The notes: generated by a model from the sequence alone, not told the origin. Positions 33,547-43,266 are shown, counted from the first letter of the stretch. The stretch: 51,386 nt of DNA from Paraglaciecola arctica (GCF_018861065.1 NZ_JAHKQO010000042.1:1-51386); one strand, 5' to 3'. Numbers and translations: made by a program.

Positions 33547-35859
33547 TTACTGGATATTGTTGAATCGAGCTTGGTAAATTTTGCTGTTGACTGTTTTCGC
33601 TGACTCTACCATATGGGGATAAGGTGTATCAGTGACATTAACAAATCCCACATTGTAGTTTTCACCATCATAGGCTCGACCAGTAATAGGAGAGTCCATA
33701 TACTGAAACCAATGAGCGCCGACAAAATACGGGTTATCAATCACTGACTGCATATAATCTTCGAACATCTTTGCACGGTCTTTCTGATTGGCTGCGTGGA
33801 TCAACCCTGGATGATATAGACCCGAGTCAGACGCGCCCACATGGAATTCCCCAATTATGCTAGGTTTGTCGATGTCTTTTAAAAATGCCCATTTATCTTT
33901 ACGTAGTCCTTCCTTATAGGCGTTGTAACTGACTACATCGGCATATTTAGCCGCCGCTTTGACCACTTCAATTGGCATTCCCCAGTCGGGAAATCTTGAG
34001 CCCAAATACATGTGATTAGGTAAATGTTTCTCTACTGCGTCGTGTACTGTTTTAAAATATTTGGCTGCGTAAGCACCTAATAGCACACCGTAATCTTGAA
34101 GTTGTTGCTCCGTGTTGATGTCAGAGTTGACCTCAGCATCAAACGAATCCCAATCTGCGATATCCTTATCCCAAGCTGTGTTTAATGCTGATATATCAGT
34201 ATACTGTTTTTTCATTAGTCGAGTAAATTCGGCTTTTGTCGGAACATCAGCACCGTTACGTCTAAGTGTATGCAGTACAATTCCATAGTGAGAAGTGACG
34301 GAATCTGGACGACCAAAACTTTTTTCATTATCAATGAAAACACCCACACACCAAGGATTATCTTGTACTTCAGAGGCAACAGTGCTGGCAGTTAAATTGG
34401 CTCTTTGCTCAAATTCAGGGTCGAATACGTCAGGCATAGGTGCCCAAAAGTCATTGCCACTTGAAACCGTTTTGTAATCGCCGGTGATCCAACCGTTTGC
34501 AAAGTAGGGGATTTGGTCATTTTGATAGAATGACGGGTCAGTCCAATTGCCAAGGGATGTAAAGCCCCAGTTAAGCATGCGTTTTACCGTGACCTCATTC
34601 CATTGCTCCATGTAGTTATCACCGTATTTTCTTTCTAAATTAGCCGAATAAAAGCTAAAAGTTTCCCCCTTTTTTAGTGCTCCAGAATGCACACTGCGAC
34701 GGTAACCAAAATGTTTACCAAGAGGCTCTTCGTAAGTAGGCAACCAAGTAAACATGTTTTTACGTTTTTGTGATGCAACATAACGAGTAGCCACTGCCTC
34801 ATTATTCACTCTATTTAATCCCTGTGAATCTTCAGGGGTCGTATCGTCTTTAGCTTTTTCTTGAATTTGTTTTTTGTCAAAGTCATAACCGGTAATAGTG
34901 GTTGAATTTGAAAGGCGAATAATATCTAAGCCAGTGGCGAAATATAAATAACCCTGTGGGTCAACCAACCACCATTTTCCGTCGACTTTTTGTGTTCTAA
35001 AGTATCCAGTGGCGGCAAGTTTAGGACCTTGTTTCCAACCATTATATTGACTGCGCTCTTGTAACTTAGGAGCAGAAAAAGAAGCGAGTTCTTCAGCTGT
35101 AACTTGGGCTAATTCTTTGTCGGAGTGGATTTTAGTCGGAAAATCCACTTTTGCATTCTGTCCATATTGATCAACTATGCCGGAAAGAAACTCCGGATCT
35201 TTGGGAGGATTTTTGCGTAAGCGTACATTGCTTAGGGTAATGGATTTGTTATGTAATGCGTCTTGTACACTAAGGGAAATTTTCGTAATTCCAGACAAAT
35301 TTAATAATTTGGATCCCCACATAGAGATAAATTGCTTGTCGTCGCTCTTCCAAGTGGCCGGGTTAGAGCGCAGTCCAGAAGCAAAGTTTAGTTCAATGCT
35401 TTCGTCACCATCGGGTTGCATTAAATCATGCCCTGACATTTTACCGTAGTAAGTTTGTTTACCGCCAACAGGAATACTAATAGTGCGGGTGTAGTTTTTG
35501 CCATCGATATCAGTTACATCAAGTTTAAGTTGCGTAGAATGTTGTCCGTGATTGGCAATATCAAAAGCAATGTTAAAGTCTTGCAGATGGTCCCAGTCAT
35601 AAGGCTGCTTTGGAACAATTGATACAGATGAATAAGCATGCTGTTGTGACTCGAAATTGATTTCCAAGCCTTTGTCAGTGACCTTAGCTTTGGCATTCAT
35701 TAATCTAACGTTCTCTGGAATGCTGTCTTCTTGGAAGTGAACCAATTGCACAATGTTGTTGATATCGTGTTTTTGAATCGAGGCACTGGTGGTGTCTTGC
35801 TGACAACCCAACAGGCAACTAAGCATGCCCAATAAGTAAAATTGTGAGCGCTTTAACAT
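33547..35859 (-). CDS. GH50 beta-agarase, lipoprotein (copy 2)
   Basis: A 770-residue GH50 paralogue of the gene at 28536-30923, with the same layout: lipobox SCLLGC near residue 19, binding-type beta-sandwich (about 30-220), catalytic barrel to the end. Catalytic residues are E512 (FIDNEKSFG) and E671 (IIGEFHVGA). The frame is open three codons farther to a GTG; the ATG at 35859 is preferred because AAGGTG lies six bases upstream. It is a single-gene unit with its own terminator, divergent from the TonB receptor, and its promoter region contains a perfect operator. Two GH50 copies may differ in chain length preference or location. Confidence 0.92.
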   Translation of the reverse strand: MLKRSQFYLLGMLSCLLGCQQDTTSASIQKHDINNIVQLVHFQEDSIPENVRLMNAKAKVTDKGLEINFESQQHAYSSVSIVPKQPYDWDHLQDFNIAFDIANHGQHSTQLKLDVTDIDGKNYTRTISIPVGGKQTYYGKMSGHDLMQPDGDESIELNFASGLRSNPATWKSDDKQFISMWGSKLLNLSGITKISLSVQDALHNKSITLSNVRLRKNPPKDPEFLSGIVDQYGQNAKVDFPTKIHSDKELAQVTAEELASFSAPKLQERSQYNGWKQGPKLAATGYFRTQKVDGKWWLVDPQGYLYFATGLDIIRLSNSTTITGYDFDKKQIQEKAKDDTTPEDSQGLNRVNNEAVATRYVASQKRKNMFTWLPTYEEPLGKHFGYRRSVHSGALKKGETFSFYSANLERKYGDNYMEQWNEVTVKRMLNWGFTSLGNWTDPSFYQNDQIPYFANGWITGDYKTVSSGNDFWAPMPDVFDPEFEQRANLTASTVASEVQDNPWCVGVFIDNEKSFGRPDSVTSHYGIVLHTLRRNGADVPTKAEFTRLMKKQYTDISALNTAWDKDIADWDSFDAEVNSDINTEQQLQDYGVLLGAYAAKYFKTVHDAVEKHLPNHMYLGSRFPDWGMPIEVVKAAAKYADVVSYNAYKEGLRKDKWAFLKDIDKPSIIGEFHVGASDSGLYHPGLIHAANQKDRAKMFEDYMQSVIDNPYFVGAHWFQYMDSPITGRAYDGENYNVGFVNVTDTPYPHMVESAKTVNSKIYQARFNNIQ

Positions 35860-35945
35860 TATTAACACCTTATAAAAATTTAGAATGAGAACCTAGATTC
35901 AACTGTATCATCAAACCTGAGTATTTCCAATATTGTTAATTAAAG

Positions 35946-35957
35946 ATTGTTAACAAT
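35946..35957. promoter_or_regulatory. Regulon operator in the GH50/TonB divergent region, site 1
   Basis: Perfect ATTGTTAACAAT, about 87 bp before the GH50 start. A half site (ATTGTTAA at 35932-35939) lies 14 bp to its left; with it, a larger inverted repeat TCCAATATTGTTAA / TTAACAATATcTGGA is formed. Confidence 0.65.
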
Positions 35958-36178
35958 ATCTGGAAATAATTTTACGATCCGTAATTATAAAAAAGCCAAT
36001 TTTGATGAGGTTTGTTTACATTTTTTTTACGAGCTGCATTCTATTGTACAGCTTTGATTTAGGGTTTTCTCTTTATATACTGCATGCTTGCAACGGATTA
36101 AGGGTGGCGGTGTTGATACTCGGTTTATGGTTTTTATTATTCACAATATTTATACATGATATGAATAGTTAACTGAAG

Positions 36179-36190
36179 ATTGTTAACAAA
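36179..36190. promoter_or_regulatory. Regulon operator in the GH50/TonB divergent region, site 2
   Basis: ATTGTTAACAAA, one base from the perfect palindrome, centred exactly 233 bp from site 1 and 6 bp upstream of a -35-like hexamer for the TonB receptor. Confidence 0.6.
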
Positions 36191-36196
36191 AATGTG

Positions 36197-36226
36197 TTGA
36201 CAAGTCGTTCTGGGGAGGTCTAAAGT
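36197..36226 (+). promoter_or_regulatory. Candidate sigma-70 promoter of the TonB receptor
   Basis: TTGACA (36197-36202), 18-bp spacer, TAAAGT (36221-36226). The start site near 36233 leaves a leader of about 90 nt before the ATG at 36322. Confidence 0.5.
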
Positions 36227-36321
36227 GTCGATATATTACACACAATGACGTGGTTGCTGGTTCAGCTATGTCTTTACTGTAAATGACACTAGAAACACAA
36301 AAAAAACTTGGGACACACAAA

Positions 36322-39300
36322 ATGATAAAGGCAAAGCAGAGATTTAAGCTTAGCACGATATGCGCTGCGGTTTTAGCCGCAACAAGCGTTGGTGCTTATG
36401 CTCAGCAAGAAGATAATGTCGAGACACAAGCGCAAGACGATACAGAGATTATTGAAATTAAGGGCCTTAAAGGCAGTCTTTTAAAGTCTTTAAATGATAA
36501 ACGCTTTTCACAAAATGTGATGGATTCGATTAATGCCGAAGACATCGGCAAATCGACCGACCAAAATATTGCCGATGCTCTAGGACGTGTTACCGGCGTT
36601 ACTGTTGTCAGTAGCGACGGAGAAGGAACTCAGATTACCGTGCGTGGTGCTGATGCTAACCAAAATAATATTACTTTAAATGGTCAAACGCTGACGTCTA
36701 CAGATTTTTCACAAGCTGTTGATTTGAGCTCTTTTTCTGCTGATATTTTATCAAAGCTTGAAGTGGTAAAAACCCCAAGTGCTGATCATGATGAAGGGTC
36801 TTTAGGAGCGTCAGTTAATCTGGTTACTATAAGGCCACTAAACCAGGCTGAAGCCGTTCGTTCGTTTACCGCGCAAGGTCGCTATAATGACTTTGCAGAC
36901 AAAACCAATCATAAAATACAGTTTTCAGCTACAGAGAAGTTTCTAGATGAGACTTTAGGTGTGGCATTGACTGTATATGACGAATCAAACGCCTATCGTA
37001 AGGACCAATATAACGCCGGTAACTTTGTTGAATCACAAGAGTATGCACAGGCCGTTGATCAAAATGGCGACGTGATATCCGGTGTTAAAGTTATCGAGCC
37101 TAACATCGCCAGTTACGAGCTTCATCAAAATGAAAGTAATCGTCAAGGTGTGTCTTTGGGGATTCAATATTTGCCAAGCGACGTTAGCGAGTTAATGTTC
37201 GACATGACCTATAGCAAACAAGATTTGGTCAGAACATATGATGCTATTCAAACCAAAAGCTTTTCGAACAACCCTAACTGGATTGAAGGTGAGGTGCCCT
37301 CAAGTTTTGTAAGACCACCTAACCCTTTTAATGATCCAGTTGACTGGTTCCAAGTCGATACTTCTACTTACGATATGACCAAACGTGTTAACCGTTACGG
37401 TAACGGCAATATGGTTCGTTCAGATGGAGGCACCGAAAACGAAAACTTCAGTGCAACGTTAAATTTCAAAACCGAATTCACTGATACTTTGCGTATGGAA
37501 GCGCAAGTTGGTCACTCTTTTAGTAATTCAGAAAGTATGCCTAATGCGTACACTGTAATGGAAAATTACCAGCAAGTACCAGGTTTTGCACTTTACGATG
37601 CCGGTGCTGCTATTCAGCCCGTGGGGGTTGACTGTACGGGCGGTTCTGACACTTGCAGAATGGTTTACGGTGACTCTTTCGTGGATTTAGGCGAAAACTT
37701 ATACGCTTACACCGATGAAAATGGCCAACGAGTTGCGGGCAATATAGATAATGTTGTTTCAACTGGTTTTAACCCTCAAGACGTTTCGTCTTTTTTCTTA
37801 GGCTATATCGGCGAGTCAGAGCGAATCGTTGAAGATACCATCACCAATGCACAAGTTGATTTTGATTGGGATATTGACGAGTTTGGTATTACCTCTATTG
37901 AATTTGGTGCCAAAGTGTCTTTTCGTAATAAAGACGTTGATGACCAAGCGTATAGCTTCCAATCGTTGCAAGCAACTGAAATCATAACAGACCCTGTTAC
38001 TGGCCAAACGGTTGTTGAATTGGGTGGTTCGTTAGCGGATATTCGTGGTGATTTAATAGCAGGCGATCCGATTGAATATGATGATTTTATGGCGTCACTC
38101 GGTTATGGCCGAGAAGGTGCAACCCAAAACTGGACACCGATTGACGTAAAGTTAGCAAAAGAAATGGTGTTGGGTGACGGAGATGTTATTAGAAATGTAG
38201 ATAACACTGCCTCTCGCGAAACCAATATTGATACCAACGCTTTTTACCTGAAAGCGAATTTTGAGTTGTTGGATGGTAAGTTAACCGGTGATATCGGTGT
38301 TCGTTATGTTGAAACTGAAGTCGAGGCACTTGGTTATTCAGGTATTAGTTACTTCGAACAAGCTGGTTCTGACTTAGAGCGTGAGATTGATAGGCATACC
38401 CTTTCGGAGTTAGCGGACAGGTCGTTACCAGAATGCCCTACGTTAAATTTAGGGGCTGACGGAATTGTGCAAGATTACGAACAAAAATATCAGCGTGTTG
38501 ATGGATTAGGGTGGGATACTAGCGCGGGACCCGATCCTTCTACTTGGGTCAGAACACCTGATGTAGGTCCTTGTCACGATACCTTATTTGCGGACTATGC
38601 CGATGCGTTAACGCTTTTCCGCACGGGGCAGGGGGATGCGCCAACTCTATCGGACTACAATTTATTGTGGCAGTCAATGTGGCGTTATGCAGATGTAGGT
38701 ACTAGCCGTACCTATGGTTGGGATAACTTACCTGAATGGAACGGACAAACCTCTGGCGTCAATACTAATTATTCTTGGGGCACTTCAACGAATAACGAAA
38801 TTGCCGCAATACCTGCCTATAAAACTCATGAGTATAGCAATGTACTACCGAGCTTAAATTTAAACTACGCCTTTTCGGATGAATTTGTCGGTAGATTTGC
38901 CGTATCAAAAACCATGACGCGTCCTGAAATTGATTTACTTCGCCCGGGTTATAAAGTGACTGAAGGCAGTTACTGGGGGAGTGGCAATTTAAATGTTGGC
39001 CGTGTTGATATGTATAACACTCAGTTAGAGCCGTTAGAATCGAACAACTTAGATTTATCTTTAGAGTGGTACTTTAACGATTCCAGTATGTTGAGCGTGG
39101 CATACTTTAGAAAAGATATGTCTAACTTTACTGATCGTGAAACAACATTATCTTTTGTTAATAGTGTAAGGGACGCAGCCGATGCGCCTGAAAGTGGCAA
39201 TGATTTGATTTTGACGAGTGATGGTGACCTTTCAGCTTGTCATCCAATTAGAGCGACAACTGAGTTTGGCTACCAACCTGGGGATCCCACTACATACAGC

Positions 39301-39981
39301 GGTGATCCAGCGGATAATTGTGCCAACATGACCGTAACTAAAACGGTTAATTCCAAAGATGCAGAAATTCAAGGCCTAGAACTGGGTTATGTGCAAACTT
39401 ACGACTTCTTACCTGAAGCGTTTGGGTTACCTCAATGGACCGCTGGTTTAGGTGTCTCAGCTAACTATACCTACCAAGAAAGTGAGTATGAGTCAGAGTA
39501 TTCATCCATAGATCCTAATTTATTGCTACCGTCATATCCTGTAGCAGATACACCAAAACATAGTTACAACTTTACCGGTTTCTGGGAGCAAGACGGTCAT
39601 CAGATACGTTTGAGTTTTAGAGGGACCACCGACTCCTTAGTAGGCAAAGACTGGGCTAATGGACAATATGGTCGTAATTGGAACCAAGGGTCAATTTGGA
39701 ATGAAGGGCGCAATACCTTAGATATATCTGCTTCATATCAAATCAGTCCGCAGATTAGCTTAACTTTCCAAGCGATTAATTTAACCGATGAAGCATACCG
39801 TACCTACTTTACTAGTCGTACGTTAAACGTTGTACGAGTAGATGCTGACAATGCTGCGGGCTATGACTTTGTTGCTTTAGAAGAAGGCAACCCACTGGAC
39901 GGAGATGCCCCTACGCATCGTACTTACACTAAGTATAAAGTCGGTACGACTTATCGTTTAGGCCTAAGGGTGAACTTCTAA
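36322..39981 (+). CDS. TonB-dependent outer-membrane receptor (oligosaccharide uptake)
   Basis: A 1219-residue receptor of the large Xanthomonas/Caulobacter-type TonB family. Signal peptide (LSTICAAVLAATSVGAYAQ), N-terminal IIEIKGLKGSL TonB-box region, plug domain with DQNIADALGRVTGVTV and VRGADANQNNITLNG, then a 22-strand-type barrel ending in aromatic Phe (YRLGLRVNF). The frame is open 13 codons upstream; the ATG at 36322 is chosen because it gives a proper signal peptide. Three cysteine pairs lie in predicted outer loops. It is followed after 65 bp by a surface lipoprotein and then SapC, and is preceded by regulon operators. It probably imports agar oligosaccharides. Confidence 0.93.
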   Translation: MIKAKQRFKLSTICAAVLAATSVGAYAQQEDNVETQAQDDTEIIEIKGLKGSLLKSLNDKRFSQNVMDSINAEDIGKSTDQNIADALGRVTGVTVVSSDGEGTQITVRGADANQNNITLNGQTLTSTDFSQAVDLSSFSADILSKLEVVKTPSADHDEGSLGASVNLVTIRPLNQAEAVRSFTAQGRYNDFADKTNHKIQFSATEKFLDETLGVALTVYDESNAYRKDQYNAGNFVESQEYAQAVDQNGDVISGVKVIEPNIASYELHQNESNRQGVSLGIQYLPSDVSELMFDMTYSKQDLVRTYDAIQTKSFSNNPNWIEGEVPSSFVRPPNPFNDPVDWFQVDTSTYDMTKRVNRYGNGNMVRSDGGTENENFSATLNFKTEFTDTLRMEAQVGHSFSNSESMPNAYTVMENYQQVPGFALYDAGAAIQPVGVDCTGGSDTCRMVYGDSFVDLGENLYAYTDENGQRVAGNIDNVVSTGFNPQDVSSFFLGYIGESERIVEDTITNAQVDFDWDIDEFGITSIEFGAKVSFRNKDVDDQAYSFQSLQATEIITDPVTGQTVVELGGSLADIRGDLIAGDPIEYDDFMASLGYGREGATQNWTPIDVKLAKEMVLGDGDVIRNVDNTASRETNIDTNAFYLKANFELLDGKLTGDIGVRYVETEVEALGYSGISYFEQAGSDLEREIDRHTLSELADRSLPECPTLNLGADGIVQDYEQKYQRVDGLGWDTSAGPDPSTWVRTPDVGPCHDTLFADYADALTLFRTGQGDAPTLSDYNLLWQSMWRYADVGTSRTYGWDNLPEWNGQTSGVNTNYSWGTSTNNEIAAIPAYKTHEYSNVLPSLNLNYAFSDEFVGRFAVSKTMTRPEIDLLRPGYKVTEGSYWGSGNLNVGRVDMYNTQLEPLESNNLDLSLEWYFNDSSMLSVAYFRKDMSNFTDRETTLSFVNSVRDAADAPESGNDLILTSDGDLSACHPIRATTEFGYQPGDPTTYSGDPADNCANMTVTKTVNSKDAEIQGLELGYVQTYDFLPEAFGLPQWTAGLGVSANYTYQESEYESEYSSIDPNLLLPSYPVADTPKHSYNFTGFWEQDGHQIRLSFRGTTDSLVGKDWANGQYGRNWNQGSIWNEGRNTLDISASYQISPQISLTFQAINLTDEAYRTYFTSRTLNVVRVDADNAAGYDFVALEEGNPLDGDAPTHRTYTKYKVGTTYRLGLRVNF

Positions 39982-40046
39982 GGATTTATATAGCTATGGG
40001 GAAGAAATTCCGCATTTGTCTAGAACAGGATATTGGTAGAAATATT

Positions 40047-42206
40047 ATGAATACAATTAAAACATTCAGAGCTTTGTTAGCAAGCTCAATTGCAATTGCC
40101 TTGGTAGGATGTGATGACTCATCAGGTGATTTTAAGCCGGAAGCTCAAGCAAATACGGTAGCGCCTACTCATGGTGGAGATATCGTATTAGCCTTTAATG
40201 AAAAAGACGAGATAACCTTTATTGATTTGTTAGGGACTCCTTCAGGCGCTTCTTCAGGCGAAGGGGTGGCGAGAGATGCAGACGGTAATTTTCTAAGAGT
40301 CACTGACGTTGTCATTGAAGGGAGTGGTTCTCGGTCTGATGAAATTATGGATGCCGGTGCAGAGCTTAACGGTAATCAATTAGGGGTTCGCTCACTTGCT
40401 ATTGCTCCTTATTTAGATAATGGTGAAATGCACACAATAGTGGTGTCATACAATATATCTGATGGTGTTAATAAAACCCCGCGTACTGCTACTTTAACCT
40501 TTACAGGCGAAGATTTTGCACCTGTTTCTAATGGACCCGTTGTAGGTAACTTTACCCGTGATGCAGGTGTCGGTACGGTCAATCTTTTGGCGACTGTTTT
40601 TGATGCAGATAACGAATTGTTAACTATTACTAACTTAGTGGCTGATAGCGGTAATTTGTATGATTTACCTATTACCGCTAGTGGTAATGGTGCTGAAGTC
40701 AATGTGGACATAGCGGCAGTAGAGTCCTCGATTCCTGATGGTCAAAAAGTGGAGTTCAAATTTAGTTATACCGTTAGTGATCATAGGTTTGACATTGAGC
40801 AGACTATGATTATTAACGTGTTAGGTGTGCAAGATGTTCCCGGTGCGCCATTAGTCACTAACTATTTCAAAAGTATAGAGCTTGATGAAACCGAAACTGT
40901 GATTACAGTTGATTTAACTGATGAGATCGTTGAGCGTGAAGGTGACGCTATAGTGGTGAGTGACGTAATGTTGGGAGGTAAAGCGTTACCCTATGGTTAT
41001 TCGCTACAAGGCAATATGTTAACTATTGATCCTCACGCATTTCTTAATGAGGTTAATGCTGACGAATCTATTGAGCAAACACTCACCTATATTGTTTCAG
41101 ACGATCAAGGCAATACTTCTGACGGCGTGCCAGAACTTGCCGTTACCTTAAATGGTGTAGAAACCAATCTAATTGCATCGGCCATGAGCAATCATGATTT
41201 TGAAGATGAGTCTTTATCAGGGGATATTGTTGCTGGTGGTAATTTGGGGGGATTTTCTGCTTTTGGATGGGCAACGTGGTGGTGTATAACCCCAACAATA
41301 GGTGCGGATTATGCCAGAATGGGTAATTACGGTATGCGATTTGAAGGTCGGTATTGTGATTTACTGATTAATAATATCATTGAAGAATTACCTAATAATC
41401 AGAAGTATGCGTTTTCATATGGCATACAAAATAAATTAGCCAGTGACAATGCTGCTAGTAATCCTTATGTCCCGATTTTTGCTTCAACCTTACCTGAAGG
41501 TGTGACAGAGAATCGCTTCTGGTTGGGATCACGCTACTTCGATACTGCCATTGATCAGTGGATGGAACACGTTCAAGTGGTCAGTACCTTTGATGGAGGA
41601 AGCTGGGATGGTTACGAAGGCGCTACATTGAGCTGGGATATTATGAAGTATGCTGATTTTGATGGCCTTCATTATTTAGATGACTTCAGTGTGGTGGCTT
41701 ATGGTGACTATGATTTAGTGGCACATGATATGTTAGTTGACGATGTTGGAACATTTGAAACTGAACAAATTATTACTTCAAATGGTGGAATTGCCGAAAT
41801 TCAGGAAGTTGAAGGCGCTAACAAACTATTCATTGATACAACGGGCGCAGACGCCGGTGTATCGATTAGCTTCCCAATAGAAACAGGTGCGATTAAAGCA
41901 GGTGCGCGTTATGCACTTGTGATGGAAGCACAGTTAATTAACCACGATGATTTGTTTGGCGTGGGCTCGAGTACCCAAGTGGGCTTTATGGTGAGCTTAT
42001 CCAACGGTACGGACTCAGTGGCAGCTAGTTTGGATGGTTCTACTACAGGGCCTGATGCAGCTGAAATAGACATTATTATCTCTGAGGATTATGGGCGTTC
42101 CGCTGATATCGATTGGTCTCAGGAAACAATGATGTTGAACATAACTTTCACTGAAGCCAATGCGCAGTACTATGTTGATAACTTGCGTTTAATTGCTATC
42201 CCATAA
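40047..42206 (+). CDS. Large lipoprotein with Ig-like repeats and C-terminal jelly-roll domains
   Basis: A 719-residue lipoprotein (MNTIKTFRALLASSIAIALVGC; lipobox ALVGC). Roughly residues 30-375 hold three Ig/cadherin-like repeats with LTITNLVAD, VSDHRFDIEQTMIINVLGVQD and YIVSDDQGNTSDGVPELAVTLNG. Residues 375-560 are a Trp/Tyr-rich jelly-roll-like module (FSAFGWATWWC, ARMGNYGMRFEGRYCD), and 570-719 a second one ending AQYYVDNLRLIAIP, the usual end of carbohydrate-binding modules. The frame is open 17 codons upstream to 39996; the lipoprotein signal supports the ATG at 40047. Its place directly after the TonB receptor suggests a surface glycan-binding partner, in the role SusD plays in Bacteroidetes, though unrelated in sequence. 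Not assigned to a named family. Confidence 0.72.
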   Translation: MNTIKTFRALLASSIAIALVGCDDSSGDFKPEAQANTVAPTHGGDIVLAFNEKDEITFIDLLGTPSGASSGEGVARDADGNFLRVTDVVIEGSGSRSDEIMDAGAELNGNQLGVRSLAIAPYLDNGEMHTIVVSYNISDGVNKTPRTATLTFTGEDFAPVSNGPVVGNFTRDAGVGTVNLLATVFDADNELLTITNLVADSGNLYDLPITASGNGAEVNVDIAAVESSIPDGQKVEFKFSYTVSDHRFDIEQTMIINVLGVQDVPGAPLVTNYFKSIELDETETVITVDLTDEIVEREGDAIVVSDVMLGGKALPYGYSLQGNMLTIDPHAFLNEVNADESIEQTLTYIVSDDQGNTSDGVPELAVTLNGVETNLIASAMSNHDFEDESLSGDIVAGGNLGGFSAFGWATWWCITPTIGADYARMGNYGMRFEGRYCDLLINNIIEELPNNQKYAFSYGIQNKLASDNAASNPYVPIFASTLPEGVTENRFWLGSRYFDTAIDQWMEHVQVVSTFDGGSWDGYEGATLSWDIMKYADFDGLHYLDDFSVVAYGDYDLVAHDMLVDDVGTFETEQIITSNGGIAEIQEVEGANKLFIDTTGADAGVSISFPIETGAIKAGARYALVMEAQLINHDDLFGVGSSTQVGFMVSLSNGTDSVAASLDGSTTGPDAAEIDIIISEDYGRSADIDWSQETMMLNITFTEANAQYYVDNLRLIAIP

Positions 42207-42245
42207 TCTATGTAATTAAAACCAGAGAGAGATCTACACTTAATC

Positions 42246-42272
42246 AAAGCCCGGTTTTACCGGGCTTTTTGT
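42246..42272 (+). terminator. Terminator after the surface lipoprotein
   Basis: Perfect 9-bp stem AAAGCCCGG (42246-42254) with CCGGGCTTT (42260-42268), 5-nt loop, then T residues. It ends the TonB receptor-lipoprotein unit. Confidence 0.9.
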
Positions 42273-42274
42273 TG

Positions 42275-42286
42275 ATTGTTGACAAA
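42275..42286. promoter_or_regulatory. Regulon-like site upstream of sapC
   Basis: ATTGTTGACAAA fits TTGTNNACAA but with an asymmetric centre. It lies just behind the terminator, about 160 bp before the sapC start. Confidence 0.4.
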
Positions 42287-42441
42287 GTGTTAAAGGTGTA
42301 TAACAGTAGCAGCTAACAAAAACGCAATTCAGTCTGTTGAACTTTTATGGTTATAACAGCAGTCTTTTAGAACCTGAACTAGGGTTAATCACCGTTCAGT
42401 TAGGGCTTTGCAACTTTATTAGTATTGAGCCAGAGGTAATC

Positions 42442-43149
42442 ATGACATCAACGTTAGAACTATTAGATAAAGAAAAACACCAAAAATTGAAGATTAACAA
42501 CCAGCTAACGAATTGCAAACACAACCAAACAAATACTGCAGCCGTTACTATTGGCGAGTTAAGTACCTTAGTGCATGAATATGCGATATTCATTAGTAAA
42601 AGCCCCAGTTCGGAACAATTCCAGTTAGTGGCAATTTTAGGTCTTAAGTCTGGGGAAAATTTGTATTTAAAAGATAACCAATGGCAAGCGACTTATTTGC
42701 CCTTGGATATTTTACGTCGTCCGTTTCAGGCCTTTGTGCCAGATCCGAGTCATTTAAGTGAAGGTCGTATTGCCATTGATGTTTCCAGCGAACAAGTAGG
42801 TACCAAGTTGGGGCAAGCCTTGTTTGATGAACAAGGCAATGCAAGCGAATATTTACAAAAAATACAGAAAACCTTTGCCGAATTAATGTCGGGTACTGAA
42901 CAAACACAAGTAGTGTTAGAAGAGGCCAATAAACTTCAACTAATAGAGCCTGTTACCTTAAACATTGAGCTAGCTGATCAAGAGAAGGCCTCTCTAAAGG
43001 GGTTGTATGCATTTAATAAGGAGGCGTTAACTAAGCTCAGTGGAGCCGATCTAGAAAAGGCCCATCAATCTGGGGTGTTGCAGGTAAGTCATCTGTTATT
43101 GAGTTCGACTTTGCATTTACAAAAGTTAATTAATTGGTCGAGCAAATAA
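42442..43149 (+). CDS. SapC-family protein
   Basis: A 235-residue protein of the SapC family (PF07277). It has no signal peptide. Typical features are FQLVAILGLKSGENLYLKDNQWQATYLPLDILRRPF (seen in segments around residues 55-90: GLKSGENLYL, ATYLPLDILRRPF) and the following FVPD, IAIDVSS and ALFDEQGNASEYL elements. The frame is open 35 codons upstream to 42337. The ATG at 42442 is chosen because AGAGG precedes it by seven bases and because family members start here. SapC genes recur next to TonB receptors and tryptophan halogenases; the function is not established despite the S-layer export name. Confidence 0.85.
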   Translation: MTSTLELLDKEKHQKLKINNQLTNCKHNQTNTAAVTIGELSTLVHEYAIFISKSPSSEQFQLVAILGLKSGENLYLKDNQWQATYLPLDILRRPFQAFVPDPSHLSEGRIAIDVSSEQVGTKLGQALFDEQGNASEYLQKIQKTFAELMSGTEQTQVVLEEANKLQLIEPVTLNIELADQEKASLKGLYAFNKEALTKLSGADLEKAHQSGVLQVSHLLLSSTLHLQKLINWSSK

Positions 43150-43266
43150 ACTGCTTATCGATGTATGCCATGAGAAATGTGACTCGCTCCAGCAAAGCCA
43201 CATCAGCTGATAAAGTCGCGTGTGTTGTTAGTGGTGATGTCATTTAATTTCAATTGTATCTATTTA

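Noticed and set aside
40047-42206. Calling the surface lipoprotein SusD
   Set aside because: It has beta-rich Ig and jelly-roll segments, not the helical TPR fold of SusD.
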